From a virus, in the IMG/VR virus record IMGVR_UViG_3300033997_000050, positions 1-63,047 of that record: DNA of 63,047 nucleotides. One strand, 5' to 3'. Made by a program: the position numbers and the translations under genes. The number at the start of each line of letters is the position of its first letter. Position 1 is the first letter of the stretch. The notes under the pieces were generated by a model. The model had not been told where the DNA came from. It was given only the letters and a program-made list of their open reading frames with translations, and did no database searches. Below, piece after piece: positions 44,615 to 51,399 of the stretch.

Positions 44615-45607
44615 TTAGAGTTCGTCGTCTTCGTCGGCCGGCGCATCTTGACCATCCATGTAGACGGTCATCACAGCGTCGAGCATGCGGTCGATCTCTT
44701 TTGCGAACAGCCAGTAGGTCGCGTGCAGATCGGCCGTGTCGATGCCGGTGCCGGCAACCATTACGTCGCCGAGTTTGATGCCCTTGAATACCAGCTTGTC
44801 GTTCAGCGTGAAGTTGGCCGCGAGATCGCCGTCGTTCACGTACAGCATCATCGCCAGTTCGGTCACGTCGTAGTCGCCGCTGTTCACGATGGCCTTGAAT
44901 TCTTCGTGCGACAGATCGCGGTCCTTCACGCGCACCGTGTTCTTGTTGGCGCCCTTGAACACCGCCGCTTTGGCCGGGTAGAGCATGGTGCCGAAGTCTT
45001 CGTCCGAAGCCTGGGCGCTGCCGTCGCGCACGATCCGCGTGAGCATGGATGCCGGCGACACATGCGTGCTCAGATCCGACCAGTCCAGTTCGACCTTGCG
45101 GGTCTCGCACAGGCGCATCAGGTGCGTCAGGATCTTCTCGCACATCGTGGCGCTCGACGTGCAAACAAACAGCCGCTTGCGGGTGACGATCAGCGGGATC
45201 ACCTTCGGCACGATGAACGCTTTCGGCAGCAGCGCGGTTTCCACGTCGTCGCGCAGTTGGGCGAACTCTTTCTTGTTCAGCGCGCGACCTTCCTTCTCGA
45301 CCAAGGCGTCGTAGCGTTTCTTCAGTTCCTCGTCGCGCACCGATGCCGGCAGCTTGCGTTCGGCCCAGCGGTACATGAATAGGTATCCGGCGCCGTCGAG
45401 GTCGTGGACGATGGCGGTCTCGCCAGGCATCACAGCGGCCAGGCCGAGGTGCGACCATTCGTGATCGCCAGGATCGCGGTCGAGGAAGTTCTTCGCCGCT
45501 TCGAGTGCCGCGTCGCTGTTCTTCACCGCACGCGCGCACCATTTATACAGGGCGTCGTTCACCGCGAACGGCATGAACGCCTTGATGTTTTTGATTGCCT
45601 TAGCCAT
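44615..45607 (-). CDS. rdgC: RdgC-like recombination-associated protein
   Basis: A 330-residue RdgC homologue. Bacterial RdgC is a ring-shaped double-strand DNA binder of about 300 residues that restrains RecA. Family features visible are FMPFAV near the start, a LPKAF segment, TRIVRDGSAQASDEDFGTML, VRVKDRDLSHEEFKAIVNSG and a late KLVFKGIKLGDVM. The phage copy may manage host RecA during replication or protect recombination intermediates. It adds an acidic tail (ADEDDEL) not typical of bacterial RdgC. The start shares a base with the upstream stop (TAATG). Confidence 0.88.
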   Translation of the reverse strand: MAKAIKNIKAFMPFAVNDALYKWCARAVKNSDAALEAAKNFLDRDPGDHEWSHLGLAAVMPGETAIVHDLDGAGYLFMYRWAERKLPASVRDEELKKRYDALVEKEGRALNKKEFAQLRDDVETALLPKAFIVPKVIPLIVTRKRLFVCTSSATMCEKILTHLMRLCETRKVELDWSDLSTHVSPASMLTRIVRDGSAQASDEDFGTMLYPAKAAVFKGANKNTVRVKDRDLSHEEFKAIVNSGDYDVTELAMMLYVNDGDLAANFTLNDKLVFKGIKLGDVMVAGTGIDTADLHATYWLFAKEIDRMLDAVMTVYMDGQDAPADEDDEL

Positions 45608-45810
45608 TACAGTTCGTCCTCTTCGACTGGTTCGTTTTGTGAGTGGTACGGGGTGACGTGATCCTGCGCCATGTAGCGCTTCTCGGCCACGTCCGGCTTC
45701 TCGGTCACGAACACCTTTCCGGTGGTCGGCGACTCGATCAGCCAAGCCTTCGGCGGGCGACCAAAGCGGTCATGCGGGAAGAGGATGTCGGGATCAGCGT
45801 TTCGCTTCAT
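45607..45810 (-). CDS. Small hypothetical protein
   Basis: A 67-residue protein beginning MKRNADPDILFPHDR, with GGAG upstream, then LIESPTTGKVFVTEKPD and the acidic end EPVEEDEL. It is coupled to RdgC (TAATG) and may be co-expressed with it. It overlaps the tiny upstream membrane peptide gene by 17 bases. Family not recognised. Confidence 0.68.
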   Translation of the reverse strand: MKRNADPDILFPHDRFGRPPKAWLIESPTTGKVFVTEKPDVAEKRYMAQDHVTPYHSQNEPVEEDEL

Positions 45811-45910
45811 TCTTTTTCTCCGGGTTGAAGATTTCGTCGGCCCAACGGTCGATGAGCCAACCGATGCCACACATCGCGCCAATGAATATGACGAGCATGA
45901 GCCACTTCAC
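45794..45910 (-). CDS. Tiny membrane peptide (38 residues)
   Basis: A GTG start overlaps the upstream stop (GTGA). The product has one hydrophobic helix (WLMLVIFIGAMCGIGWLI) and a charged tail (FNPEKKNEAKR). It fills the only gap between two coupled genes, which supports its reality. No function can be assigned. Confidence 0.6.
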   Translation of the reverse strand: MKWLMLVIFIGAMCGIGWLIDRWADEIFNPEKKNEAKR

Positions 45911-46566
45911 AGCACGCCTCGCGACAAACGCTCGTTGGGGGTAATCATTTCAGTCGGGCGATCGTCTTCCGTCTCGTGATCGAACGCGAGACTAGGATCA
46001 AGTTCACCAAGCTCGTCGCGGGGATCGGTCGGGTCGATCTCTTCAGGGTGTTCCGTGAACGGCACGGCGAGCGGGCCTTCCGTGGACGCGCCGGCCGGAC
46101 GCATGGTGTACTCCATGACCTCGGTGTCCGGGTTGTACACGTAGTCGATGTCGCAGCGCTGGAACACGGTCGCCATCTGCACCATGTCCAGGGTCATCGA
46201 CGACAGGCCGCTCTGCTCCATGATCGCGCACACGACAGCCGGCGTGGTGACGCGCGTGCGCGCCTCGTACTGCTTTTCCAGCAGGCGCTCGACGCTGCTG
46301 TTCTGCTCCAGCGCTTCGGCGTGGCCGAGCGCGTAGGCGTCGCGCAGGCCGGCGTGCAAGTACGTGTTGATGAGCGCACGGTGCGGGTCTTTCTGACCCA
46401 TGGCGGCACCAAGCGGCAGGGCCGCATGCACCTTGTCGCTAGTGTGGTGAAGAATGCCGGTGAGGTCGCGGCGTTCGCGCTTCGGTGCTTCTTTCGGGGC
46501 GTCGGCGCGGCCGAGCAGCTTGCCGATATTCTGGAGTCCGTTGATGCTGACTTTTTTCTGGTTCAT
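45907..46566 (-). CDS. Hypothetical accessory protein, first gene of a dyad promoter
   Basis: A 219-residue protein. It is basic at the start (MNQKKVSINGLQNIGKLLGR), helical in the middle (YLHAGLRDAYALGHAEALEQ, then CAIMEQSGLSSMTLDMVQMA) and Pro/Asp/Glu-rich over the last 60 residues. A well-formed dyad promoter lies 31 bases upstream, so this is the lead gene of a leftward transcript that includes rdgC. Family not recognised. Confidence 0.75.
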   Translation of the reverse strand: MNQKKVSINGLQNIGKLLGRADAPKEAPKRERRDLTGILHHTSDKVHAALPLGAAMGQKDPHRALINTYLHAGLRDAYALGHAEALEQNSSVERLLEKQYEARTRVTTPAVVCAIMEQSGLSSMTLDMVQMATVFQRCDIDYVYNPDTEVMEYTMRPAGASTEGPLAVPFTEHPEEIDPTDPRDELGELDPSLAFDHETEDDRPTEMITPNERLSRGVL

Positions 46567-46596
46567 TGCGGTTCCCTTGTGTATGGATTGACTGTA

Positions 46597-46625
46597 AGTG
46601 TACTAACAAGGTTTTTCCTTGTCAA
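46597..46625 (-). promoter_or_regulatory. Dyad promoter/operator
   Basis: Minus-strand TTGACA (46625-46620) is followed at exactly 17 bases by TACACT (46602-46597). The spacer holds a perfect inverted repeat, ACAAGG and CCTTGT around five Ts (46606-46622). It would start a transcript just ahead of the gene at 46566. Confidence 0.8.
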
Positions 46626-46630
46626 CTCAT

Positions 46631-47260
46631 TTACAGTGGATCTGGATCTTCCGCGTAGCCGCACCACGCGAAGCGCTTCAGATAGTCGGCTTCGTCCTGC
46701 GCATCGAACGCGGTGGCGTGGATGAAGTAAGTCTCTTCCGGCTTGCAGTAGTTGCCGTCCAGGTCTTCGTGGTCAGGTTGCAGCGGATGCGACCAGTGCT
46801 GGCCGTCCCACCAACGCATGTGCGTCACGTCGGTGCCGTCGTCGAACGCGCCGATCATCTTGCATTGGTAGGCGCCAACGGGTCCGGGATGGAACTCGCT
46901 GGCGTTCATGTAGTCGGTCATTGCCGGCAATGCTTCGGTACTCATAGTTTTGGGTCCAAAAAAGTTGAGTGGAATATCCCGGTACTGCATGCCTGGGATC
47001 ATCGGTGTGATGATCTTGTGGCCGAGCCTGTAGTACGCGGGGGTGTGGCCTTGCTGTGTTGCTTTCGCTTCGACTGCTACGTGGATCTTGTTCCAGTCGA
47101 GCAGGTGGTTCACGAAGCGATGCGCGGTGCCATGGCTGCATCCGAGCATCGACTGGATCTGCTTTAGGGTCGCGCCTTCGCGCGGCCGGCCGAGAAGGAA
47201 CGCGAGGATTCGACGAATCGTTTCCTGCGACTTCTCGGATTCATAGTTTAACCCGGCCAT
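46631..47260 (-). CDS. Winged-helix DNA-binding protein
   Basis: A 209-residue protein with an N-terminal winged helix (about 8-65: QETIRRILAFLLGRPREGAT, LKQIQSMLGCSHGTAHRFVN, then LLDWNKIHVAV). The C-terminal part is rich in aromatic residues and histidine, ends EDPDPL and is not recognised. AAAGGACAGTAGGA precedes the ATG; a longer upstream frame overlaps other genes and is rejected. It lies just upstream of the strongest dyad promoter on this strand, so it is a candidate regulator of the dyad sites. Confidence 0.75.
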   Translation of the reverse strand: MAGLNYESEKSQETIRRILAFLLGRPREGATLKQIQSMLGCSHGTAHRFVNHLLDWNKIHVAVEAKATQQGHTPAYYRLGHKIITPMIPGMQYRDIPLNFFGPKTMSTEALPAMTDYMNASEFHPGPVGAYQCKMIGAFDDGTDVTHMRWWDGQHWSHPLQPDHEDLDGNYCKPEETYFIHATAFDAQDEADYLKRFAWCGYAEDPDPL

Positions 47261-47265
47261 GTGTC

Positions 47266-47556
47266 CTACTGTCCTTTCAGGATGTCGGTGAGGCGACCGC
47301 CGTAGTATTCCAATGCAGCGGTGCCGCTGTTGAATTCTCCGGGACTCGGATAGCGAAGTGCGAGCGCCACGGTTTCGATGTCGTTCAGCTTGCCGACCGC
47401 GACAGCCAGTGGGTCTTTCGATTCGTCCTGCGGGATCGCCGGCAGTTCGATCCACTGACCCGAGTTCAAGTCCCACATGGTTCCGTCATCGCACAGCGCG
47501 GTAAGCGCCACGCCGCCTTGATGCTCGCTGATCGCGATCTGAATTGGCTTACGCAT
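47266..47556 (-). CDS. Hypothetical accessory protein
   Basis: A 96-residue protein with an N-terminal beta pattern found in phage proteins that display a value or command string (VALTALCDDGTMWDLNSGQW). A helix follows (VAVGKLNDIETVALALR), then GGRLTDILKGQ. The stop of the preceding gene overlaps the start. No function assigned. Confidence 0.72.
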   Translation of the reverse strand: MRKPIQIAISEHQGGVALTALCDDGTMWDLNSGQWIELPAIPQDESKDPLAVAVGKLNDIETVALALRYPSPGEFNSGTAALEYYGGRLTDILKGQ

Positions 47557-47687
47557 TATTTCTTCTCCTGCGGTTGCTTGGTTTGTTCGACCGGCCGCTT
47601 TTCGGCCTGCTGTTTCAGCGCTTTGACCAGCGCATCGCCGACCGAGCCGGGCAGCGGTGGCGTCGTGGGTTTCGGATCTTGGTTCAT
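47556..47687 (-). CDS. Short Lys/Pro-rich protein (43 residues)
   Basis: Starts at ATG 47687 after GGGAG. The product is proline-rich at first (DPKPTTPPLPG), then a short helix (VGDALVKALKQQAEKRPVEQ). It overlaps the upstream gene by 4 bases and is coupled to the downstream one (TAATG). Unknown function. Confidence 0.58.
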   Translation of the reverse strand: MNQDPKPTTPPLPGSVGDALVKALKQQAEKRPVEQTKQPQEKK

Positions 47688-48235
47688 GCTGGTGCTCCCA
47701 TGCGATAGCCTTCGATGAGCATCTGGATCGGGTCGTGAACCATCATGTCGAGCACGCCCACGCGGATCACAGTGCCGTCCTTGCAGATCAGCGGAACGAT
47801 CTGGTAGCGGTCGCCATCCCACCTGCCGGGTGCAACGCGATCATGAATTTCCGAGGCAGGCGTGTGCTGACCATCGTGCGAGCCACCCAGCAGCGTCACG
47901 AGCTGCTTGGCGACGTTCGCATCGGTCGAATGCTTGCGCGGCTTGCGGTAGCCCGCCACAAGCTCGCAGACGATGCAGGTGTTCAGTTCCACCACGCCGA
48001 CGTGGAAAACCTCGTGGAAGGCGCCCAGGACGGTCCCAATGGCGTACACGGTGATCGGGTAGGTGTCGGTCGGCGATGTGCCGTGCGGACGGTCCAACAT
48101 GCGGATCGCGGTGTCGTCCTCGTTGTTGGGCAGGCCATCGCCGCAAACGTTATGCGTGCGCTGCGCCATCGGCACGATGATGCGCTGGCCGTCTGCTGGC
48201 CCGCCGATAAGCAGGACTGGTTTGTTGTGGCTCAT
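47684..48235 (-). CDS. Hypothetical protein with duplicated GG-x2-DGQ motif
   Basis: A 183-residue protein in which two halves each begin with a similar turn: VLLIGGPADGQRIIVP near residue 6 and VTLLGGSHDGQHTPAS near 120. Each is followed by a strand-rich stretch (YPITVYAIGTVLGAFHE; DRYQIVPLICKDGTVIR). This looks like an internal duplication of a small beta domain seen singly in other phage proteins. AAAGGAAA precedes the chosen ATG. Function unknown. Confidence 0.72.
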   Translation of the reverse strand: MSHNKPVLLIGGPADGQRIIVPMAQRTHNVCGDGLPNNEDDTAIRMLDRPHGTSPTDTYPITVYAIGTVLGAFHEVFHVGVVELNTCIVCELVAGYRKPRKHSTDANVAKQLVTLLGGSHDGQHTPASEIHDRVAPGRWDGDRYQIVPLICKDGTVIRVGVLDMMVHDPIQMLIEGYRMGAPA

Positions 48236-48251
48236 GATGCTGGGTTTCCTT

Positions 48252-48632
48252 TCAGATGATAATGATTTCACGGTGGTTGATGGAGCAGAGCTTCGGATCT
48301 TCGTGAGGGCCGTACCAGCGCAATTGCCAGCGGTCGGTCCACCCGAGAGTCTGACGCTGGGTTTCCTTGCACGTCAGCGTCACCGACACGCGCGTCTTCC
48401 AGCATTTGCCGTGATACACGCCGCTCGGATAGGAGGTCGAGTAATCGGCAAGCTGATCGAACTCGCGCTGCGTCATCATGGCATGGGTGTCGTCGATCAG
48501 GAAGTTCTGCGGGTTCGGCTGGCGCCAGTGCTGGCCCATTTCATCCGTGATCGGCGGGATCGGCGGATTGAACGTGGCGATGACGCTGGCGAACATCGGG
48601 ACCGGATAGGTGGTGCGGATGAGGCCGGTCAT
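48252..48632 (-). CDS. Hypothetical accessory protein
   Basis: A 126-residue protein with a proline-rich start, an HWRQPNPQNFLIDDTHAMMT segment and a basic, aromatic C-terminal half (TLGWTDRWQLRWYGPHEDPK) ending in four isoleucines or Glu-Ile repeats. The start overlaps the preceding stop. Family not recognised. Confidence 0.7.
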   Translation of the reverse strand: MTGLIRTTYPVPMFASVIATFNPPIPPITDEMGQHWRQPNPQNFLIDDTHAMMTQREFDQLADYSTSYPSGVYHGKCWKTRVSVTLTCKETQRQTLGWTDRWQLRWYGPHEDPKLCSINHREIIII

Positions 48633-50128
48633 CCGATCACCTCTTTCAATTTGTTCTCAGCGTTGACGGTGATCTCGTCGACCCGGCTGTCGTGAACGTC
48701 GGCGACCTTTGAGAAGCCGGTGAACAGAACTTTCGCGCTTTCTACGCCGAACACGTCCTTGACGGCGACCAGTAATTCGACCATGCGGTCACGCCCGGTC
48801 TTCTCGGTCGCCAGTGCTGCCGTCGCGATCTTTTTCGATTCATCGGGGAACGGGTGCGGCGCGTCGGCCGCTGGCGCCAGTGCTCGTCCTCCGACCGTCT
48901 TCGTCACCGGCCGCATTGCCTCACTCAACTGCTCGGCCACGGCGGTCGGGCATTCGGCAGGCGGCGGCGCGTCGCACGGCGACTCGACCGTGAAGCCGCA
49001 GAACTTGCACTCTTCGTGTTCGGGTTCGGCGTTCGTCGACGCAACGACGGCCAGGGCTTCAGCAGCGGGCATCGGCAGTTCGCCCGTTTCCACGTAGCGA
49101 TCCATCAGCGCGAGCGTGTGTTTGCCGTCCTCGGACTCGCGATCCACCGGAACGTCGAAATGCTCATAGACGCTGCTATGCCGCTCCATGCGGTCATGCT
49201 CACCCTTGCTCGCCACGGCGATCACCTGGTGGAAGCTGGTCGACTTGTACCGCGTCCCGGTGCGCATGGTCGAAGGGTTCATTTCGATGCACCAGCCGAT
49301 GCCCTTGAATTGGCCGATGGTCAGGCGCGACCATGGTTCGGTGAGCAGGCCAGCAAGGTCACGCAGCAGCGCCGCATCGTTGATGATCTTCAGCGCCTCG
49401 TCGGAGGTCTCGGCGAGCATGTTCGCGCGTGCGTCGTTCCGCTCGGCTTCGCTGCGCTGCAATTCGGCTTGCAGATAGTTCGCCAGGTCGAGCGATTCCT
49501 GGAGCGCATGCGTGAGCAGTTCGCGCTTCGACAGGCCCGAGCCGGCGAGCGTCACGCCGTACTTCTCGATGCCGACCTTCGAGCGTGACAGCAGCAGTTC
49601 ACGGTTCGCCTCGACCACTGGATCGACAGCCTTCTCGCCCAGGCCCGGCGTGGTCGGCTCGATCATGCGCGGTCGCAGCCGGCGTTCGTGTGGCGCTTCG
49701 GCCGGCGCATTCCAGGTGTGCATCTTAAACTCGGTGCCGTCGCGCTGCACGTCGGCCGTGAGAACCGGGAACACGGTCAAGCCGTCGCGCACCTTCGGCT
49801 GATTGAACGCCACGCGAATTGCTTCCAACTGTTCCGGCGTCGGTTCGGGCAGCGTGACGGTCACTGGCGGGAACGCCCGCGTGCGCTTCTCCATCAGGTC
49901 CGCGAGGGCGGCGCCTTGCAGAAACGATTCGAGATATTTGCGTGCGCGGCACGGCCCGTTGACCGGGTTGCTGCAATACTGCGGCAGATCCTCCAACAGA
50001 TTCAGTTGCTTCTTCAGGTTGTCGAGCAGATCTTGGCTCGGGTGATAGGCCAGCACATACGCTGCCTGCGCGACTTCCAGCAGGCTCGCAATGATGGCGT
50101 TCGGGTTCGGTGGGATTGCGGTGCTCAT
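48629..50128 (-). CDS. Large accessory protein with MazG-like helical motif
   Basis: A 499-residue multi-part protein. Residues about 180-235 (SRSKVGIEKYGVTLAGSGLS, then ELLTHALQESLDLANYLQAE) match the phage MazG-like nucleotide pyrophosphohydrolase pattern, with the E-x2-D metal-binding acids. About 260-310 is a domain shared with the next upstream gene (FKGIGWCIEMN, then SFHQVIAVA). A cysteine-rich stretch (CKFCGFTVESPC) lies near 375. MazG-like enzymes clear altered or signalling nucleotides; here the catalytic set looks reduced, so activity is uncertain. Confidence 0.72.
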   Translation of the reverse strand: MSTAIPPNPNAIIASLLEVAQAAYVLAYHPSQDLLDNLKKQLNLLEDLPQYCSNPVNGPCRARKYLESFLQGAALADLMEKRTRAFPPVTVTLPEPTPEQLEAIRVAFNQPKVRDGLTVFPVLTADVQRDGTEFKMHTWNAPAEAPHERRLRPRMIEPTTPGLGEKAVDPVVEANRELLLSRSKVGIEKYGVTLAGSGLSKRELLTHALQESLDLANYLQAELQRSEAERNDARANMLAETSDEALKIINDAALLRDLAGLLTEPWSRLTIGQFKGIGWCIEMNPSTMRTGTRYKSTSFHQVIAVASKGEHDRMERHSSVYEHFDVPVDRESEDGKHTLALMDRYVETGELPMPAAEALAVVASTNAEPEHEECKFCGFTVESPCDAPPPAECPTAVAEQLSEAMRPVTKTVGGRALAPAADAPHPFPDESKKIATAALATEKTGRDRMVELLVAVKDVFGVESAKVLFTGFSKVADVHDSRVDEITVNAENKLKEVIG

Positions 50129-50701
50129 TTAAAACTCCTGTTTTTCGGCACGGTAGGCCGTGTCGATCACTTCGTGGAAACCGTCAGCGTGATAGCTGCG
50201 GGGCTTGTGCATCTTGAGCGGCACGGTGCTGGCGATTCGCTCGGTGCCGATGCGGATGCTCCAGCCTTTCGTCGCATCGTCCTGGCTGATGGTCAGCGGC
50301 TCCTGCGATCCGTTCTCGACGTAGCCGCAGCACGCGCGCAGCTTGTTCAGCGCGGCGGCGTCGCGCTCGATGTTGGTCTGCTTGATGGTGTCGGCCGTCG
50401 CGTTCACTGCGTCGCTTTCCTGACGCTCACGGATCACCTGCCTTTCGACGGCGGCAGCACGACCATCCCGGCTGTTGCGCTTGCCGACCGCCACCAGCGC
50501 CTCGCGGCACTCGGTGCAGGACACGACACGCAGGACGCCCATGCTCTGCACCTGGTCGTTGGTCCAGCGTCCGCACAGCGTCTTGTCGGCGCCGGGGAAA
50601 AAGGCGTGGATGGTGGCGCGCGGCGCGGCCTGGCTAGTGTCCTCCGCTGCCGCCTCGTCCCGCGTTGCGACGCGGCGGTATGCTTGATTCAGTGCGGTCA
50701 T
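50129..50701 (-). CDS. Accessory protein sharing a C-terminal domain with its neighbour
   Basis: A 190-residue protein. The N-terminal part has a possible metal site (TLCGRW, then VVSCTECREAL). The C-terminal part (LTISQDDATKGWSIRIG, then SYHADGFHEVIDTAYRAE) resembles the middle of the 499-residue protein encoded next, so the two share a domain. AAAGGGAAA precedes the start. No known family. Confidence 0.72.
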   Translation of the reverse strand: MTALNQAYRRVATRDEAAAEDTSQAAPRATIHAFFPGADKTLCGRWTNDQVQSMGVLRVVSCTECREALVAVGKRNSRDGRAAAVERQVIRERQESDAVNATADTIKQTNIERDAAALNKLRACCGYVENGSQEPLTISQDDATKGWSIRIGTERIASTVPLKMHKPRSYHADGFHEVIDTAYRAEKQEF

Positions 50702-50804
50702 TCTGTTTCCCTTTCTTCGTTGGTTTCGGATGATTCGGGCAGTTCTCGCATCGCTCGCCTGGCCCGGTGTGGACGAGCGGATTGCGCGGCGGTTTGATGG
50801 TCAC
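50634..50804 (-). CDS. Possible small C-x2-C protein (56 residues)
   Basis: A GTG start overlaps the upstream stop (GTGA). The frame encodes a basic, proline-rich peptide with ERCENCPNH, a possible metal-binding knuckle. It fills an otherwise empty 99-base gap but overlaps the next gene by 68 bases, so it may be spurious. Confidence 0.4.
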   Translation of the reverse strand: MTIKPPRNPLVHTGPGERCENCPNHPKPTKKGKQNDRTESSIPPRRNAGRGGSGGH

Positions 50805-51010
50805 AGTTCGTCCTCGTCGGGTTCGAGGATCAGTTGCGTGTCACCGTGCTTCGTCTGGTTGGTGCGGATCAGGTTCAGCTTCAGGTGATCCAACAGCGCG
50901 TACACCACGTCGCTCAATTCGTCGTGCGTCATGTCGTGGCAATAGCGGATCATCGTTTCGCGGAATGGCGCCGGCTCCATGACTGGCGCTATTTTCTGTT
51001 TCCGGGTCAT
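50801..51010 (-). CDS. Small hypothetical protein
   Basis: A 69-residue, mostly helical protein (FRETMIRYCHDMTHDELSDV, then ALLDHLKLNLIRTNQ) ending LEPDEDEL. ATG at 51010 overlaps the upstream stop (ATGA), which decides the start. Family not recognised. Confidence 0.7.
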   Translation of the reverse strand: MTRKQKIAPVMEPAPFRETMIRYCHDMTHDELSDVVYALLDHLKLNLIRTNQTKHGDTQLILEPDEDEL

Positions 51011-51243
51011 TGTGGATTCTCCGCGTCGAACTTCGCGATCTGTTCTGTCCAAGAGTTGACTGCGTTGTCCCACATGTCGACCGGCGAATGGCCGCAGATC
51101 ATCGGCGATGCGTGGTTCTCCATGCTGTCACCGCAGCAGCACACGCCGCTCGACACCGGGGCGCCCTGCATGAAGGCGAGCAGTTCGTCGCGCTGTTTCT
51201 TGTACTCGGTTGCGAGGTCTTTGTCGTTCACGGTTTCTTCCAT
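51007..51243 (-). CDS. Small phage protein with CCCG...H motif
   Basis: A 78-residue protein with a helix (LATEYKKQRDELLAFMQGAP) and then SGVCCCGDSMENHASPMICG and HSPVDMW. This Cys-rich pattern recurs in many small phage proteins of unknown function and suggests metal binding. It overlaps neighbours on both sides. Confidence 0.75.
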   Translation of the reverse strand: MEETVNDKDLATEYKKQRDELLAFMQGAPVSSGVCCCGDSMENHASPMICGHSPVDMWDNAVNSWTEQIAKFDAENPQ

Positions 51244-51356
51244 TTCTGTGTAAAGCGGAACACGCAGGCGCCGTTTGGCCGCATGGTGTCCGGGTTGATC
51301 TCGATGACGTTCTTTTTCATCAGCACGCGCGCCTGGGTAGGAGATAAATGTGGCAT
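51228..51356 (-). CDS. Small basic protein (42 residues)
   Basis: The frame opens with ATG at 51356, encodes MPHLSPTQARVLMKKNVIEI and a basic end (FRFTQKWKKP), and overlaps the next start by 16 bases. It lies in an otherwise unexplained gap between coupled genes. A GC hairpin (GCGGCTCC and GGGGCCGC) sits just upstream without a T tract. Confidence 0.55.
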   Translation of the reverse strand: MPHLSPTQARVLMKKNVIEINPDTMRPNGACVFRFTQKWKKP

Positions 51357-51399
51357 GTTCGTAAAGCGGCCCCGACGTGCGGAGCCGCGTGGTTAATGG

